This document shows, piece after piece, positions 32,446-41,113 of a DNA stretch of 64,000 bases. Under the pieces are notes generated by a model. That model was not told the origin of the DNA. It saw only the letters and a list, made by a program, of their open reading frames with translations, and did not search any database. The stretch is from Lentisphaeria bacterium (GTDB lineage Bacteria > Verrucomicrobiota > Lentisphaeria > Oligosphaerales > Oligosphaeraceae). The stretch covers positions 33,847 to 97,846 of the forward strand of contig JAEEXV010000218.1 of the NCBI GenBank assembly GCA_016287975.1, in the 5' to 3' direction. Position numbers and translations under genes: made by a program. The stretch's first letter is position 1. Each line of letters starts with the position of its first letter.

Positions 32446-35400
32446 ATGCCACTGACCATCAGTGAATTCAAGGCAATCGCGAACTCGACCGTCTTCTCCT
32501 CGCGCGACATCGTCCTCGACCAGAACAAGAAGGCGCAGTTAGGCAACTTCATCTTCTCGGCGGGCAAGACCAAGAACAACGCCGTGATGCTCGCCTTCAA
32601 GACCGCGCTCGAACAGGAATACGGCGCGCTGGGCACCCATGCGTTCGACACCGTGGTCGGCGCGCGCAACCAGTTGCACAAGTCGCTGCGCGCCTGCGAC
32701 GTGAAGGCCACCTTGTCCAAACTCAATTCCCTGCGGCAGAACCGCTTCATCGGCGAACTCAACCGCCAGCTGGACACCAGCCCGAAGTTTCGGGAACTGC
32801 CCCAGGATCTGCGGAACAGGGTGCGCCAGGCACTGGCCGCCGCGCCGCTCGAAGGATGCAACCTGGATTCCTGCTCGACTCCAGCCGACGTGTCCGCGAT
32901 GGCCGCCCGCAGAATCGACGCCGCCATCGAGAAATGCCGCGACTGGGAACATGACGAGCCCACGCAGCTCGACGGGCGCAAGCACACGGAAGGCGGGATC
33001 GCCTCCAACGAGCCGACGGGCCTCCGCAACCTGACGACGGTGATGGAGAAGGGCACCACCTCCGTCGAGGATCGGATCAAGCGGGGCACCCTCGGCGCGG
33101 GAATGCGCATCAACCGCTCCAACACCAATCCGCTCCTCCTGGAAAAACTCAAGACCAACGGCGTGGAGCCAGGCTTCATCTACCGCAACGACTGGTCCAA
33201 GGACGACACGCACGGCTTCATGTCGGACATCAACACCCAGGAAAGCCGTAAGACCCTGGAACGGCTCAAGGACGAATCCCCAAGCCTCGCGGAGGCGTGC
33301 AACACCCCGAACGCCGACGGAACGGCCAAGACCCTCCGCCAGCAGATCATGCTCGCGGGCCGCGCGCACCCCGCCGCGATGGCGGCCGTGTCGGAGTTCC
33401 TCCTCGAAAAGGCCGCCGCCGTCGCGCTGGGCCTCAACGACCCCCAGAAAAAAGTCTCCGAGAGCGTCGCCAACCTCGCCAAGGCCCTCAAGGAGCATTT
33501 CATGGACGTGGATCTCCAGCGGCTGGCCAGGGGCCCCAGCGCCAACGGCTGGGCGGGAGTCGTCCGCGAAGCGAAACTGGATCTCTTCGTGGCGATCCGC
33601 GACGCCGTCCTGGGCGTGAAGACGGACGACGAGGAATACGCCGCCTCCCCCGTCTTCAAGCACTTTGCGGAACGGCACATCATGAAGCTCGACTACAACG
33701 AGGGCGACCGCGTCTCCAAGAAGAGCGTCGCCCACGCGGGCTCGTTCATGCGCCCCGAACGCATCCTCACCACCCGCAAGCCCATCCTCGCCCAGATCTA
33801 CCGCCTGGAGACGGCCTCCAGCGCCGACGACATCTCCTCCAACGCCGTCACCGAGGCGCTCGCCAACGACCTGACCCGCCTCGCTGGCGTCCCCTCGCAG
33901 GAACTCCAGATCGTGCGCGGGCAGTACTCCGACGGGCACCCGAAACTCATGCTGCAGGCCAAGTTCGCGGACGGCTACAAGGACATGGAGGCGGGCTTCA
34001 TCAAGGACGGGCGCGTCGTCCCGCCCAAGGACGCGAATGGCAATCCGCAGCAAGTCGAGAGCCTCGGCAAATACAAGATGTTCTTCCTGCTGACGGCGGA
34101 CCGCGACGCGATCGGCAAGCGCGGGCAGAACAAGGGCTTCGCCCACGGGCAGTTCTTCGCGATCGACCCTGGCCACTCGCTCGAAGGGAACGCAAAATAC
34201 CTCAAGGTCGAGGACGACTTCTCCTTCAAGGACACCTACGGGCATAGCACCAAGCCCCGCTTCAAGAACTTCTCGGTCTTCGACGACGACACGCGCTTCG
34301 CGAAACTCCAGGGGCTGATCAACCTGCGCGACATCTCCCAGTCTGGCGCCTTCGACAAGCTCTTCACGGACTACCGCAAGGCCTTCGACCCCGAGGAGAC
34401 TGGGATCTCCGAGGCGGAGAAGGCCCTGCGCACCAAGATTGTCGCGGACATCAACAAGAAGGAGATCGAGTTCAAGGAATCGCTCGCCAAGCTCCTGAAA
34501 GTCGGCGGGATGCAGCTGGAGATGTATGACGCGCTTGCGAACGACGGCCCCGCCATGCAGGAGGGCGCCATCGAGACCATCGCCAATCTCGAGAAGCTCA
34601 CCTCCCCGACGACCTGGACCAGCAGGCACGGCGAAGTCCCCCTCAAGCACCTCGAGGTCAAGCCCGAGACGCGCATCCCCTGGCGCGCGGGCGTCGAGGG
34701 CGACAACCTCGTCTACCACTGCGACAAGCCGATCCCCGATGAGGCGCGGAAAATCCTCCAGGACATCGCCGCCCAGACTGGCGCTACCTACGACGAGGAC
34801 GCCTTCAGGACGTCGCGCCTGGTCATCCCCAAGTCGGCGGCGGCGAAGTTCTTCGAAGCGTTCAACGAGGACAAGGTCGCGGAACTGACGCATCCAAAGG
34901 AGCACGAGGCGCGGCGCTTCGGCGGCGACGGCCTCCTGGAGGCCGTGCTCTACGAGCCGTTCAAGCCTGGCGTGGTGGGCAGGGATCCAAATCCGCCGCT
35001 GTCGGCGGCTGCGCTGCCTGACTACCTCGATCTGGAACTCCCTGGCAGGCACTCCATTCGGCTGCCGAAGGTCCACTACGAGACCATGGCCACGACGAGT
35101 TGCCCTGGCGTGCACCGCCCGCGCTCGATCGGCGAACTCCGCGCCCAGCTGACGGCGCGGTTCCGCCGCGGCAATGAGATCATCCGCACGCTCCTCTCGG
35201 GCAACGTCTCGCGCTTCGAGGCCAACGAGTTCAACGTCGCCGCCCTCACGCTCGCGCTGCATGGCGCCGCCCTCAAGAAGGGCGAGTTCATGTACCGAGG
35301 CTCCTTCTCCGTCGCCGACCCGCATGGATACATCGCGCGCTGGCTCGACACGGCGGAGGGCATCTACCAGCGCACCTCCACCCACGCCAGGCCATTCCAG

Positions 35401-36057
35401 GAAATGCAGGTCGACGGGCATCTCAACATGCCGCGCGGATACGATGTCCGCGAGGGCATGGGCGGCCTCCTGAACGGCATGCGCACCTTCCACTACTTCT
35501 CACTGCCCGACACCGACCACCTCCACGACTGGGGCGGCAGCGGCCCGAGACGGCGGCTCTTCCTCAAATGCGAGACCTACGGCATCTTCCTGAGCACCGC
35601 GCATTTCCATCCCAACAAGAAGGCGGACGCCCGCACCGAGGGCATGAAGACGCGCGGCTACCAGTTCGGGGACATCTGCGAATCCATCGCCCACGGCATG
35701 TCGCTGGTCGTCTCCAAGTTCACCTCCAAGACCAAGCAGGGAATCCGCAAGGAGGATGTGCCCGCGGTGGTCGCTAAATACCTCCAGGAGGCGGAAAAGG
35801 AACTCCGCTCAAATGGCTTGCAGGCTCTCGTGGAGAAGGTGGACTTCCCGCAGGCCCTCAACGGCGGCGGCATGAAGAAGTTCTTCGACAACTTCAATGC
35901 CGCAATGCGCGAATTGGACGACGAAGACGTACTCAAGACTATGGACATCGTCTTCCCGCTCCTCAACAAGATCGACGAGTACCTCCATGACCTCAACGGC
36001 AGCCTCGACAGCCGCCTCGGCAACGAAATCATGCTCGACCAGGCGGACTTCGAATAG
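32446..36057 (+). CDS. Large candidate type III effector, possible kinase-like core
   Basis: I start at ATG 32446 after AAAGGGATTTCT, giving 1203 aa; the 28 upstream codons are Pro/Arg-rich and unlikely. No signal peptide or membrane segment is visible. The N-terminus (MPLTISEFKAIANSTVF) is Ser/Thr/Ile-rich and polar, as type III signals tend to be. Residues about 446-600 read like a phosphotransferase: a strand-helix (ILAQIYRLETASSADD, then EALANDLTRLAGVPSQELQI), and DRDAIGKRGQNKG (552-564) followed by FFAIDPGHSL (570-579), resembling the catalytic Asp/Asn and metal-binding Asp of HipA- or PI3K-like kinases. The C-terminal 250 residues (HYFSLPDTDHLHDWGGSGPR, FLSTAHFHPNKK) are unrecognised. 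Being encoded next to a CesT-like chaperone is the main evidence for secretion. Catalytic identity is speculative. Confidence 0.6.
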   Translation: MPLTISEFKAIANSTVFSSRDIVLDQNKKAQLGNFIFSAGKTKNNAVMLAFKTALEQEYGALGTHAFDTVVGARNQLHKSLRACDVKATLSKLNSLRQNRFIGELNRQLDTSPKFRELPQDLRNRVRQALAAAPLEGCNLDSCSTPADVSAMAARRIDAAIEKCRDWEHDEPTQLDGRKHTEGGIASNEPTGLRNLTTVMEKGTTSVEDRIKRGTLGAGMRINRSNTNPLLLEKLKTNGVEPGFIYRNDWSKDDTHGFMSDINTQESRKTLERLKDESPSLAEACNTPNADGTAKTLRQQIMLAGRAHPAAMAAVSEFLLEKAAAVALGLNDPQKKVSESVANLAKALKEHFMDVDLQRLARGPSANGWAGVVREAKLDLFVAIRDAVLGVKTDDEEYAASPVFKHFAERHIMKLDYNEGDRVSKKSVAHAGSFMRPERILTTRKPILAQIYRLETASSADDISSNAVTEALANDLTRLAGVPSQELQIVRGQYSDGHPKLMLQAKFADGYKDMEAGFIKDGRVVPPKDANGNPQQVESLGKYKMFFLLTADRDAIGKRGQNKGFAHGQFFAIDPGHSLEGNAKYLKVEDDFSFKDTYGHSTKPRFKNFSVFDDDTRFAKLQGLINLRDISQSGAFDKLFTDYRKAFDPEETGISEAEKALRTKIVADINKKEIEFKESLAKLLKVGGMQLEMYDALANDGPAMQEGAIETIANLEKLTSPTTWTSRHGEVPLKHLEVKPETRIPWRAGVEGDNLVYHCDKPIPDEARKILQDIAAQTGATYDEDAFRTSRLVIPKSAAAKFFEAFNEDKVAELTHPKEHEARRFGGDGLLEAVLYEPFKPGVVGRDPNPPLSAAALPDYLDLELPGRHSIRLPKVHYETMATTSCPGVHRPRSIGELRAQLTARFRRGNEIIRTLLSGNVSRFEANEFNVAALTLALHGAALKKGEFMYRGSFSVADPHGYIARWLDTAEGIYQRTSTHARPFQEMQVDGHLNMPRGYDVREGMGGLLNGMRTFHYFSLPDTDHLHDWGGSGPRRRLFLKCETYGIFLSTAHFHPNKKADARTEGMKTRGYQFGDICESIAHGMSLVVSKFTSKTKQGIRKEDVPAVVAKYLQEAEKELRSNGLQALVEKVDFPQALNGGGMKKFFDNFNAAMRELDDEDVLKTMDIVFPLLNKIDEYLHDLNGSLDSRLGNEIMLDQADFE

Positions 36058-36059
36058 GG

Positions 36060-36298
36060 ACGCCCCGAAAATGGCAGCCACGGCGTCCGCCGTGGTCGCC
36101 CCGACGAGCAACGCAACGCACGATTCCACCGTCCAATTGCAAACCCTGTGTGGCTCACCCGCCCGCCACGGCGGGACGCCGTGGCTACGTCCGCTTCGTC
36201 AAGCGCGCGGCTCGGCCATGATCCCTCGTGAGGCAGGCAATTCGGCATGGCGACCTGGCGAAATGGCGATGGAACCGACTCTCATGGGGAACAGCGCG
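36060..36298. repeat. Dispersed inverted-repeat element, left end truncated
   Basis: Begins 3 nt after the effector stop with CGCCCCGAAAATGG and the palindrome CCACGGCGTCCGCCGTGG, contains GCAAACCCTGTGTGGCTCA and a second palindrome GCCACGGCGGGACGCCGTGGC in two halves, and ends ATGGGGAACAGCGCG. It closely matches the element at 37487-37734 in its middle. The outer GTTCCCC end is missing on the left. The last bases of the element supply the 5' leader of the flavin-binding gene. Confidence 0.85.
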
Positions 36299-36306
36299 AG
36301 GTGAAC

Positions 36307-36735
36307 ATGATCCGAAATCCAGAAAAGACTCTTGGCGCGCTCATCGACAGGTCTTCCATTGCGCAGCTTTGCTACATTGACAAGGACGGCTTTCCTGTCA
36401 CGCGCGCGATGCTGAAGCCAAGGGAACGCAACGGCCTCCGCGAGTTCTTCTTCACGACCAACACCTCCAGCGGAAAGGTGAAGGCCTTGCGGAACAACCC
36501 GAAGGCCAGCATCTACTTCGTCGACCGCCGTTTCTTCCGCGGCCTCAGCCTCGCGGGCACCGCGGAAATCCTGGAGGACGCCGCCACGAAAGAGCGGATC
36601 TGGCGGGACGGCGACGAGCAGTATTACCGCCAGGGCGTCACCGACCCAGACTACTGTGTCATCAAGGTCACGGTCCAGAACGGCCGCTATTACTCCAACT
36701 TCAAATCAACGGATTTCACGGTCCACACTGGTTGA
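36307..36735 (+). CDS. Pyridoxamine 5'-phosphate oxidase-family (FMN-binding split barrel) protein
   Basis: The start is ATG 36307 with GAGGTGAAC in front (142 aa, MIRNPEKTLGALIDRSSIAQ). The split-barrel pattern is visible: SIAQLCYIDKDGFPVTRAML, then REFFFTTNTSSGKVKALRNN, ASIYFVDRRFFRGLSLAGTA and the C-terminal VIKVTVQNGRYYSN. It resembles the small general-stress-protein-26 group that binds FMN or F420-like cofactors rather than true PdxH (which is about 220 aa). It is likely a cytosolic flavin-dependent reductase; the substrate is unknown. The gene is wedged between two copies of the dispersed repeat element and only 9 nt from the left one. Confidence 0.88.
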   Translation: MIRNPEKTLGALIDRSSIAQLCYIDKDGFPVTRAMLKPRERNGLREFFFTTNTSSGKVKALRNNPKASIYFVDRRFFRGLSLAGTAEILEDAATKERIWRDGDEQYYRQGVTDPDYCVIKVTVQNGRYYSNFKSTDFTVHTG

Positions 36736-36737
36736 TT

Positions 36738-37131
36738 CGCCTTGTGCCCAATAGCGGCGGCGATCGCCTGGCTCACGCCCCAAAAATGGTTGCCACGGCG
36801 GCCTCGCCGTGGCGGCTCGGTGAATGGCGGGCTGTCGATTTTGGAGCCTATGCTGCGCCTTGTGGCGGGCCCGATTGGACACCGCACGGCTTTCCTGCCA
36901 CGGAGGAGCCCCCGAAGGGGGGCTTTCTTAGGGAGACGCTTGGTTCCCCAAGAGGGTAGGCGATTGCCTGATTGAAGACTCCGAAAATGGTTGCCACGGC
37001 GGCCTCGCCGTGGCGGCTCGGTGAATGGGCGGCAGTCGATTCCGAAGCCTTGGCTGCGCCCTGTGGCGGGCCTGATTGGACACCGCACGGCTTTCCTGCC
37101 ACGGAGGAGCCCCCGAAGGGGGCGACGGCAG
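36738..37131. repeat. Two adjoining copies of the dispersed inverted-repeat element
   Basis: Copy one spans roughly 36738-36960 and copy two roughly 36948-37131. Both contain CCGAAAATGGTTGCCACGG or a close match, the palindrome GCCACGGCGGCCTCGCCGTGG in two halves, CGGCTCGGTGAATGG, and GGACACCGCACGGCTTTCC. A GTTCCCCAAGAGGGTAGG end separates them. There is no gene in this stretch; the overlapping open frames are repeat-derived. Confidence 0.85.
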
Positions 37132-37452
37132 CATAGCCAGGGGTGGAGGGCGCGTAGCGCCTGGAACCCCTGGGGGCGGATTCTTATTTTCCAGAGCCCT
37201 GCAAGGGCGGAAGGACCATAGCCAGGGGTGGAGGGCGCGTAGCGCCTGGAACCCTGGGGGCGGATTCTTATTTTCCAGAGCCCTGCAAGGGCGGAAGGAC
37301 CATAGCCAGGGGTGGAGGGCGCGTCAGCGCCCAGAACCCTTGGGGGCGGGGAAAAAACGATGGGAGCCCCGTAAGGGGCGGGAGGAAATCGTCCGCCCTT
37401 CCAGGGGTTCCACTCGCCGCTTCGCGGCTCGCTTTACCCCTGGCTATGCTCC
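37132..37452. repeat. 85-bp tandem units with an inverted copy at the right end
   Basis: Units beginning CATAGCCAGGGGTGGAGGGC start at 37132, 37217 and 37301 (periods 85 and 84 bp). Each includes a small hairpin (GGGCGC...GCGCCT) and ends CCCTGCAAGGGCGGAAGGAC. Between about 37392 and 37452 the reverse complement of the unit core appears (GGGGTTCCACTCGCC ... ACCCCTGGCTATG), so the array can fold back on itself. The same unit recurs at 63878. It is not a CRISPR: there are no variable spacers. Confidence 0.9.
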
Positions 37453-37486
37453 GACGCCCCCTTGCGGGGCTTTCTTAGACAAGGCG

Positions 37487-37734
37487 TTGTTCCCCAAGAG
37501 GGTAGGCGATTGCCCAGTCAAAGCCCCGAAAATGGTAGCCACGGCGTCCCGCCGTGGTCCCCCCGGCGAGCGACGCAGCGAACGATTTCGCCGCCCCATT
37601 GCAAACCCTGTGTGGCTCATCCACCTGCCACGGCGGGACGCCGTGGCTACGTCCGCTTCGTCAATCGCGCCCAACCCACAGGCTTCTAACGTGTCTGCAT
37701 TATGAGGGGCTGTTACCGACCTTCTTGGGGAACA
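37487..37734. repeat. Dispersed inverted-repeat element, apparently complete copy
   Basis: About 248 bp from GTTCCCCAAGAGGGTAGGCG to ACCTTCTTGGGGAAC. Inverted ends are followed inward by CCCCGAAAATGGTAGCCACGG on the left and a related inverted palindrome (GCCACGGCGGGACGCCGTGGC in two halves) on the right. No transposase gene is inside, as in MITEs. The stretch 37735-37792 up to the methyltransferase stop shows nothing else. Confidence 0.85.
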
Positions 37735-37792
37735 AAGCGTTAGGCAAAAATGCCGCGCATCTTTTCGGGAGCGCGTGTGGAAAAGTACGATT

Positions 37793-40700
37793 TCAAATCT
37801 TGTCGATTTCGGACATGAGCGCGGCGGTGCGGCGGAGGGCGCGGACGATGCGCTTGTAGTGCGAGATGTCGGCGTCGGAGAGCGTGCGGCCCTTGCGGTC
37901 CTTGAGCCATTTCTGCAACGGCTGGTAGCCGCCGATGTACTGGTTGAACGTCGCCTCTTCCACGCCCGTGAAGCGCGACTCCTTGTTGATGTACACGGAG
38001 CCGTTCTTCCACGACACCTTGCCGACTTCGCGACCGCCCGCATCCTCAAACGCCACGTCGTCCGCCTCGTTGAAGTCCTTCATCGTGTGGATCGCGACGA
38101 GCTGAGCGCCAAGCGCCGCCAGCGCGTGGAACGTCGCGGCGGATGTCGGGTACGGGATACGAGGGAAGTCGATCTTCAGAAACTCCTTGAACTTCTCGCG
38201 GTACGTCGGCGAATGCAATACGGCGTAGATGTAGTTGAAGATGTCTGCGGGTGTTGTTTTTTCGCCAAGCGCCGCCTCGATCTTCTTCACAATCTCCGAA
38301 TTCAGGTTCGGCACCTTCTGCATCTTCCCGTGATACTCCTCGTAGAGGTAAAGGGGAAAGACATAGCCACGCTCTTTCGTCTTGTTGGAAACAAAACAGT
38401 CATCCGCTATGCAATCGGTTACATTTGCCAATGCCCACGACTCTGTCGCTGATTGCCTACATGTTACTAAGCCAACATTACCCTGTTGTTCAAAATGCTG
38501 CATCACCGTAATACGAGTACGCCAAATACTCTTCGGCGAATAATTAACCCAGCGCTTGTCAAACGGTCGGTAATTATACGTCTTGATGACCTCAGGCAAA
38601 GGAAGATTTCCCAGTAAGAATTCTGCATAATTCTTACCTAGGCCAAATTGTTCTTTGAGAGAATCTTCTGCTGGCGTGTTTTCATTTACGTATTGGATTC
38701 TTTTCCCCAAAATATGTTTGTCGCTACAGACGACAAATGAATCCCCCATAGTAAGTACCGCCGTACTGTTTACCTTTATGAGTTTATCGATCCGGAACCC
38801 CCGGTTGTATTCTCCTTCGCCTTCGTTATTCTTTGGCACGAAGAAGCACATTGGTTCTTTTACTTCAACCGTCTGCCATTTAATCGAATTGAGCAAACCT
38901 TTCTCAAGTGCATCGTATTTATCTTCGCGCAAGCCCCACATGTCGGCGTAATGGACGATGTTTTGTGGCGGTCGCGACGCGCTCTTCGCTTTTGCGTCTC
39001 TGCGTTGGGAAATATTGCCGTGTTTCACGAAGATGTTGATGCTCACGCCCTGCATGATGTCAAATACGTTTTCGTCCTTAGTCCCGTCGGGGCAGGTTTC
39101 CTTCTTCTTCGCGTTGCCGTGCAGATTCAGCACATAGATTTCATCGAATGCCTGCATGAGATTCCACCTCATGCCACGGAAAGTCGGATTGTCAATGAAG
39201 CCATGCGGATTGATGTAGGCAAGAACTCCCGCTCCCCCACGTTCAACAAAGTGCTGCGCAAGGCGCATAAACTTCACATAGTCATCGTTCAGCCAGTTCT
39301 TACGCTCCTGAAGCTTCTGTTTTCCCCCTGGTTCGACCTTGTATTCATTGACCATTTTCGTGATCCATTCGCCGTTATTCTGCGAGATGCCCGAATACGG
39401 TGGATTGCCAATGATGATATTGATGCCGTTGTTTTTCTTGGCCCCGTTGGCGGCGACGGATTCTGTAGCGAGGGGATCGGAGTCGTGGATCCTGACCTGC
39501 AGTTCGGAGTCTCCAGGTTCCTCCAGCGAGTTGGTGAGATAGATGTGGAGTCGGTCCGATCCGGGGCTACTGAAGTTGTAACCTGTTTCTTTGAGTACCA
39601 TCGCGAGTTTCATGTGCGCGATGGCGTAGGGCGCCATCATCAGTTCGAAGCCGTTGAGGCGGGGGAGGACGTTGAGGTTTACGTAGTGGCTCCAGGCGGA
39701 GGATACGGCTGTCGCAGTCTGCGGCCGTCCCGATTTGGCGTAGTTCTTCTTGAAAGTATTGTGGATGGTAAGAATGATTTCGCGGAGGAAGGTGCCCGTT
39801 CCCGTAGCGGGGTCGAGGATCTGGATTACAGGGACTTCCTTTTTGCTGTTCTTCTTCGTTCCTTTTGAAGCGACCGTGATCGTCTTCTTTGTCTCGGTGG
39901 CGAGGCCGTCGGGGAGATTGAACTGCGTGCGGAGAATGTGATCCACGGCGCGGACCATGAAAGAGACGACGGGCATGGGCGTGTAGAACTCGCCGCACTT
40001 GACCTTTTGCTCCTTGTCGTACGCCTTGAGGAACTCCTCGTAGAAGTAGATGACGGGGTCCTCGCGTCCACCGCCCGTCTGCCTCCCGAAATCGGCGGCG
40101 ATCTTGGCTGCATCCACCTTCGCGAACATGTCCACCACGTCGGCGACGCCCAGCTCGTCGAAGGAGATGCCGCCGCCCTTCCGCACGGTGCAGCAGTCGC
40201 GCATCATGTTCTTGAGGAACGGATTCGTGTTCGGGATGAGGTCGATCGCCTCTTCGATGCTGAAGGTGTCGGGCGTCTTGTCCAGGCAGCGTGCGGAGAA
40301 GAGCCCGTAGACGATCGTCTGCGCGTACATGTCCGCGAAGTCGGATTCGTCGAGATCATGGACAAGCATGTCCTTGACCTTTTTGCATAGGAGGTGGATG
40401 AAGCCTTTCGCGGTCTCGACGCGCATCGCCTCGAGGATGCGCCCCTTGATGTCCTTGGCGACCTTCGCCATCCGCTCGGCGAGCGCGGCGGAGGTCTTGA
40501 TGACCTCGCCCCAGTACGTATCGAACGCCGCAGACCACGAGTTGTGCCACTTTTCGTAGTCGGACGTGTCTTTCGGCCATTCAAGGCGGGCGAGCCTCTC
40601 CTCGAAGTGGGCGAGAACGACGGGGTCTTCCATTGTCGGGGCGCAGTGGATCGTGCGCACTTGCGAGAGGGCGTCAGACTGCTGCTCGAAGTGCGCGGCG

Positions 40701-41101
40701 CAGATCGTGCGGTTGCCGCCCGTGCCCCAGAAACAGAGGAAGAGCAGGTCCTTCTCGTCCCAGACCGTGTGCATCGTGGCGTTGCGGCGCGTGGGGACGA
40801 GGCGGGAGAGAATCTTGCGGAGCGCGGTGACGGAGAACTTCTCCGTGTTGAACTCGACGCAGAAGATGCCCCACTGCTGGTTCGCCTCCAGTGGCGGCAG
40901 CTGGTAGAGCGACTTGATCTTGGCGAACTCTTCATCCTTCAGGCCAAGATCGTTCGCGTCGAACCCGTACGCGTAGTCCTCGACGTCGCTGAGATCATCG
41001 ATGCCGAGATTCCAGTTCAGGTGGTCGCGGAAATACCTGAGGAGTCCACCGAAGTCCGTCACGTCACGGATGTTCATGATGTCGTTCTCTACCAGTTTCA
41101 T
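37793..41101 (-). CDS. N6-adenine DNA methyltransferase with type ISP-like specificity region
   Basis: A 1102-aa protein. Motif I is ILDPATGTGTF (428-438) and motif IV IIIGNPPYSG (562-571), an N6-adenine (Asn-Pro-Pro-Tyr) methyltransferase; CGEFYTPMPVVSFMV (369-383) is the preceding cofactor-site helix typical of gamma-class enzymes. The long C-terminal half (YNYRPFDKRWVNYSPKSIW, CFVSNKTKERGYVFPLYLY) matches the target-recognition part of type ISP enzymes such as LlaGI. The first 350 residues hold a helical/unknown region without an obvious nuclease. AAAGGAGAACCACA precedes the ATG. It is the third gene of an operon: 12 nt after the AlbA_2 gene, itself after a PLD-helicase. The pair could supply the ATPase and nuclease parts that LlaGI has in one chain. 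Confidence 0.9.
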   Translation of the reverse strand: MKLVENDIMNIRDVTDFGGLLRYFRDHLNWNLGIDDLSDVEDYAYGFDANDLGLKDEEFAKIKSLYQLPPLEANQQWGIFCVEFNTEKFSVTALRKILSRLVPTRRNATMHTVWDEKDLLFLCFWGTGGNRTICAAHFEQQSDALSQVRTIHCAPTMEDPVVLAHFEERLARLEWPKDTSDYEKWHNSWSAAFDTYWGEVIKTSAALAERMAKVAKDIKGRILEAMRVETAKGFIHLLCKKVKDMLVHDLDESDFADMYAQTIVYGLFSARCLDKTPDTFSIEEAIDLIPNTNPFLKNMMRDCCTVRKGGGISFDELGVADVVDMFAKVDAAKIAADFGRQTGGGREDPVIYFYEEFLKAYDKEQKVKCGEFYTPMPVVSFMVRAVDHILRTQFNLPDGLATETKKTITVASKGTKKNSKKEVPVIQILDPATGTGTFLREIILTIHNTFKKNYAKSGRPQTATAVSSAWSHYVNLNVLPRLNGFELMMAPYAIAHMKLAMVLKETGYNFSSPGSDRLHIYLTNSLEEPGDSELQVRIHDSDPLATESVAANGAKKNNGINIIIGNPPYSGISQNNGEWITKMVNEYKVEPGGKQKLQERKNWLNDDYVKFMRLAQHFVERGGAGVLAYINPHGFIDNPTFRGMRWNLMQAFDEIYVLNLHGNAKKKETCPDGTKDENVFDIMQGVSINIFVKHGNISQRRDAKAKSASRPPQNIVHYADMWGLREDKYDALEKGLLNSIKWQTVEVKEPMCFFVPKNNEGEGEYNRGFRIDKLIKVNSTAVLTMGDSFVVCSDKHILGKRIQYVNENTPAEDSLKEQFGLGKNYAEFLLGNLPLPEVIKTYNYRPFDKRWVNYSPKSIWRTRITVMQHFEQQGNVGLVTCRQSATESWALANVTDCIADDCFVSNKTKERGYVFPLYLYEEYHGKMQKVPNLNSEIVKKIEAALGEKTTPADIFNYIYAVLHSPTYREKFKEFLKIDFPRIPYPTSAATFHALAALGAQLVAIHTMKDFNEADDVAFEDAGGREVGKVSWKNGSVYINKESRFTGVEEATFNQYIGGYQPLQKWLKDRKGRTLSDADISHYKRIVRALRRTAALMSEIDKI

Positions 41102-41113
41102 TGTGGTTCTCCT

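Noticed and set aside
32539..35493. 984-codon minus-strand open frame opposite the candidate effector
   Set aside because: The plus frame has a plausible RBS, a chaperone neighbour and balanced composition; the minus frame has low-complexity Leu/Val/Arg/Glu content.
37132..37452. CRISPR array
   Set aside because: Units of 85 bp abut directly without unique spacers and no cas genes are present.
36847..37705. Short proteins with repeated HGGAPE or RARSAWNPGG segments
   Set aside because: They lie wholly inside the dispersed and tandem repeat elements and have no conserved domain.
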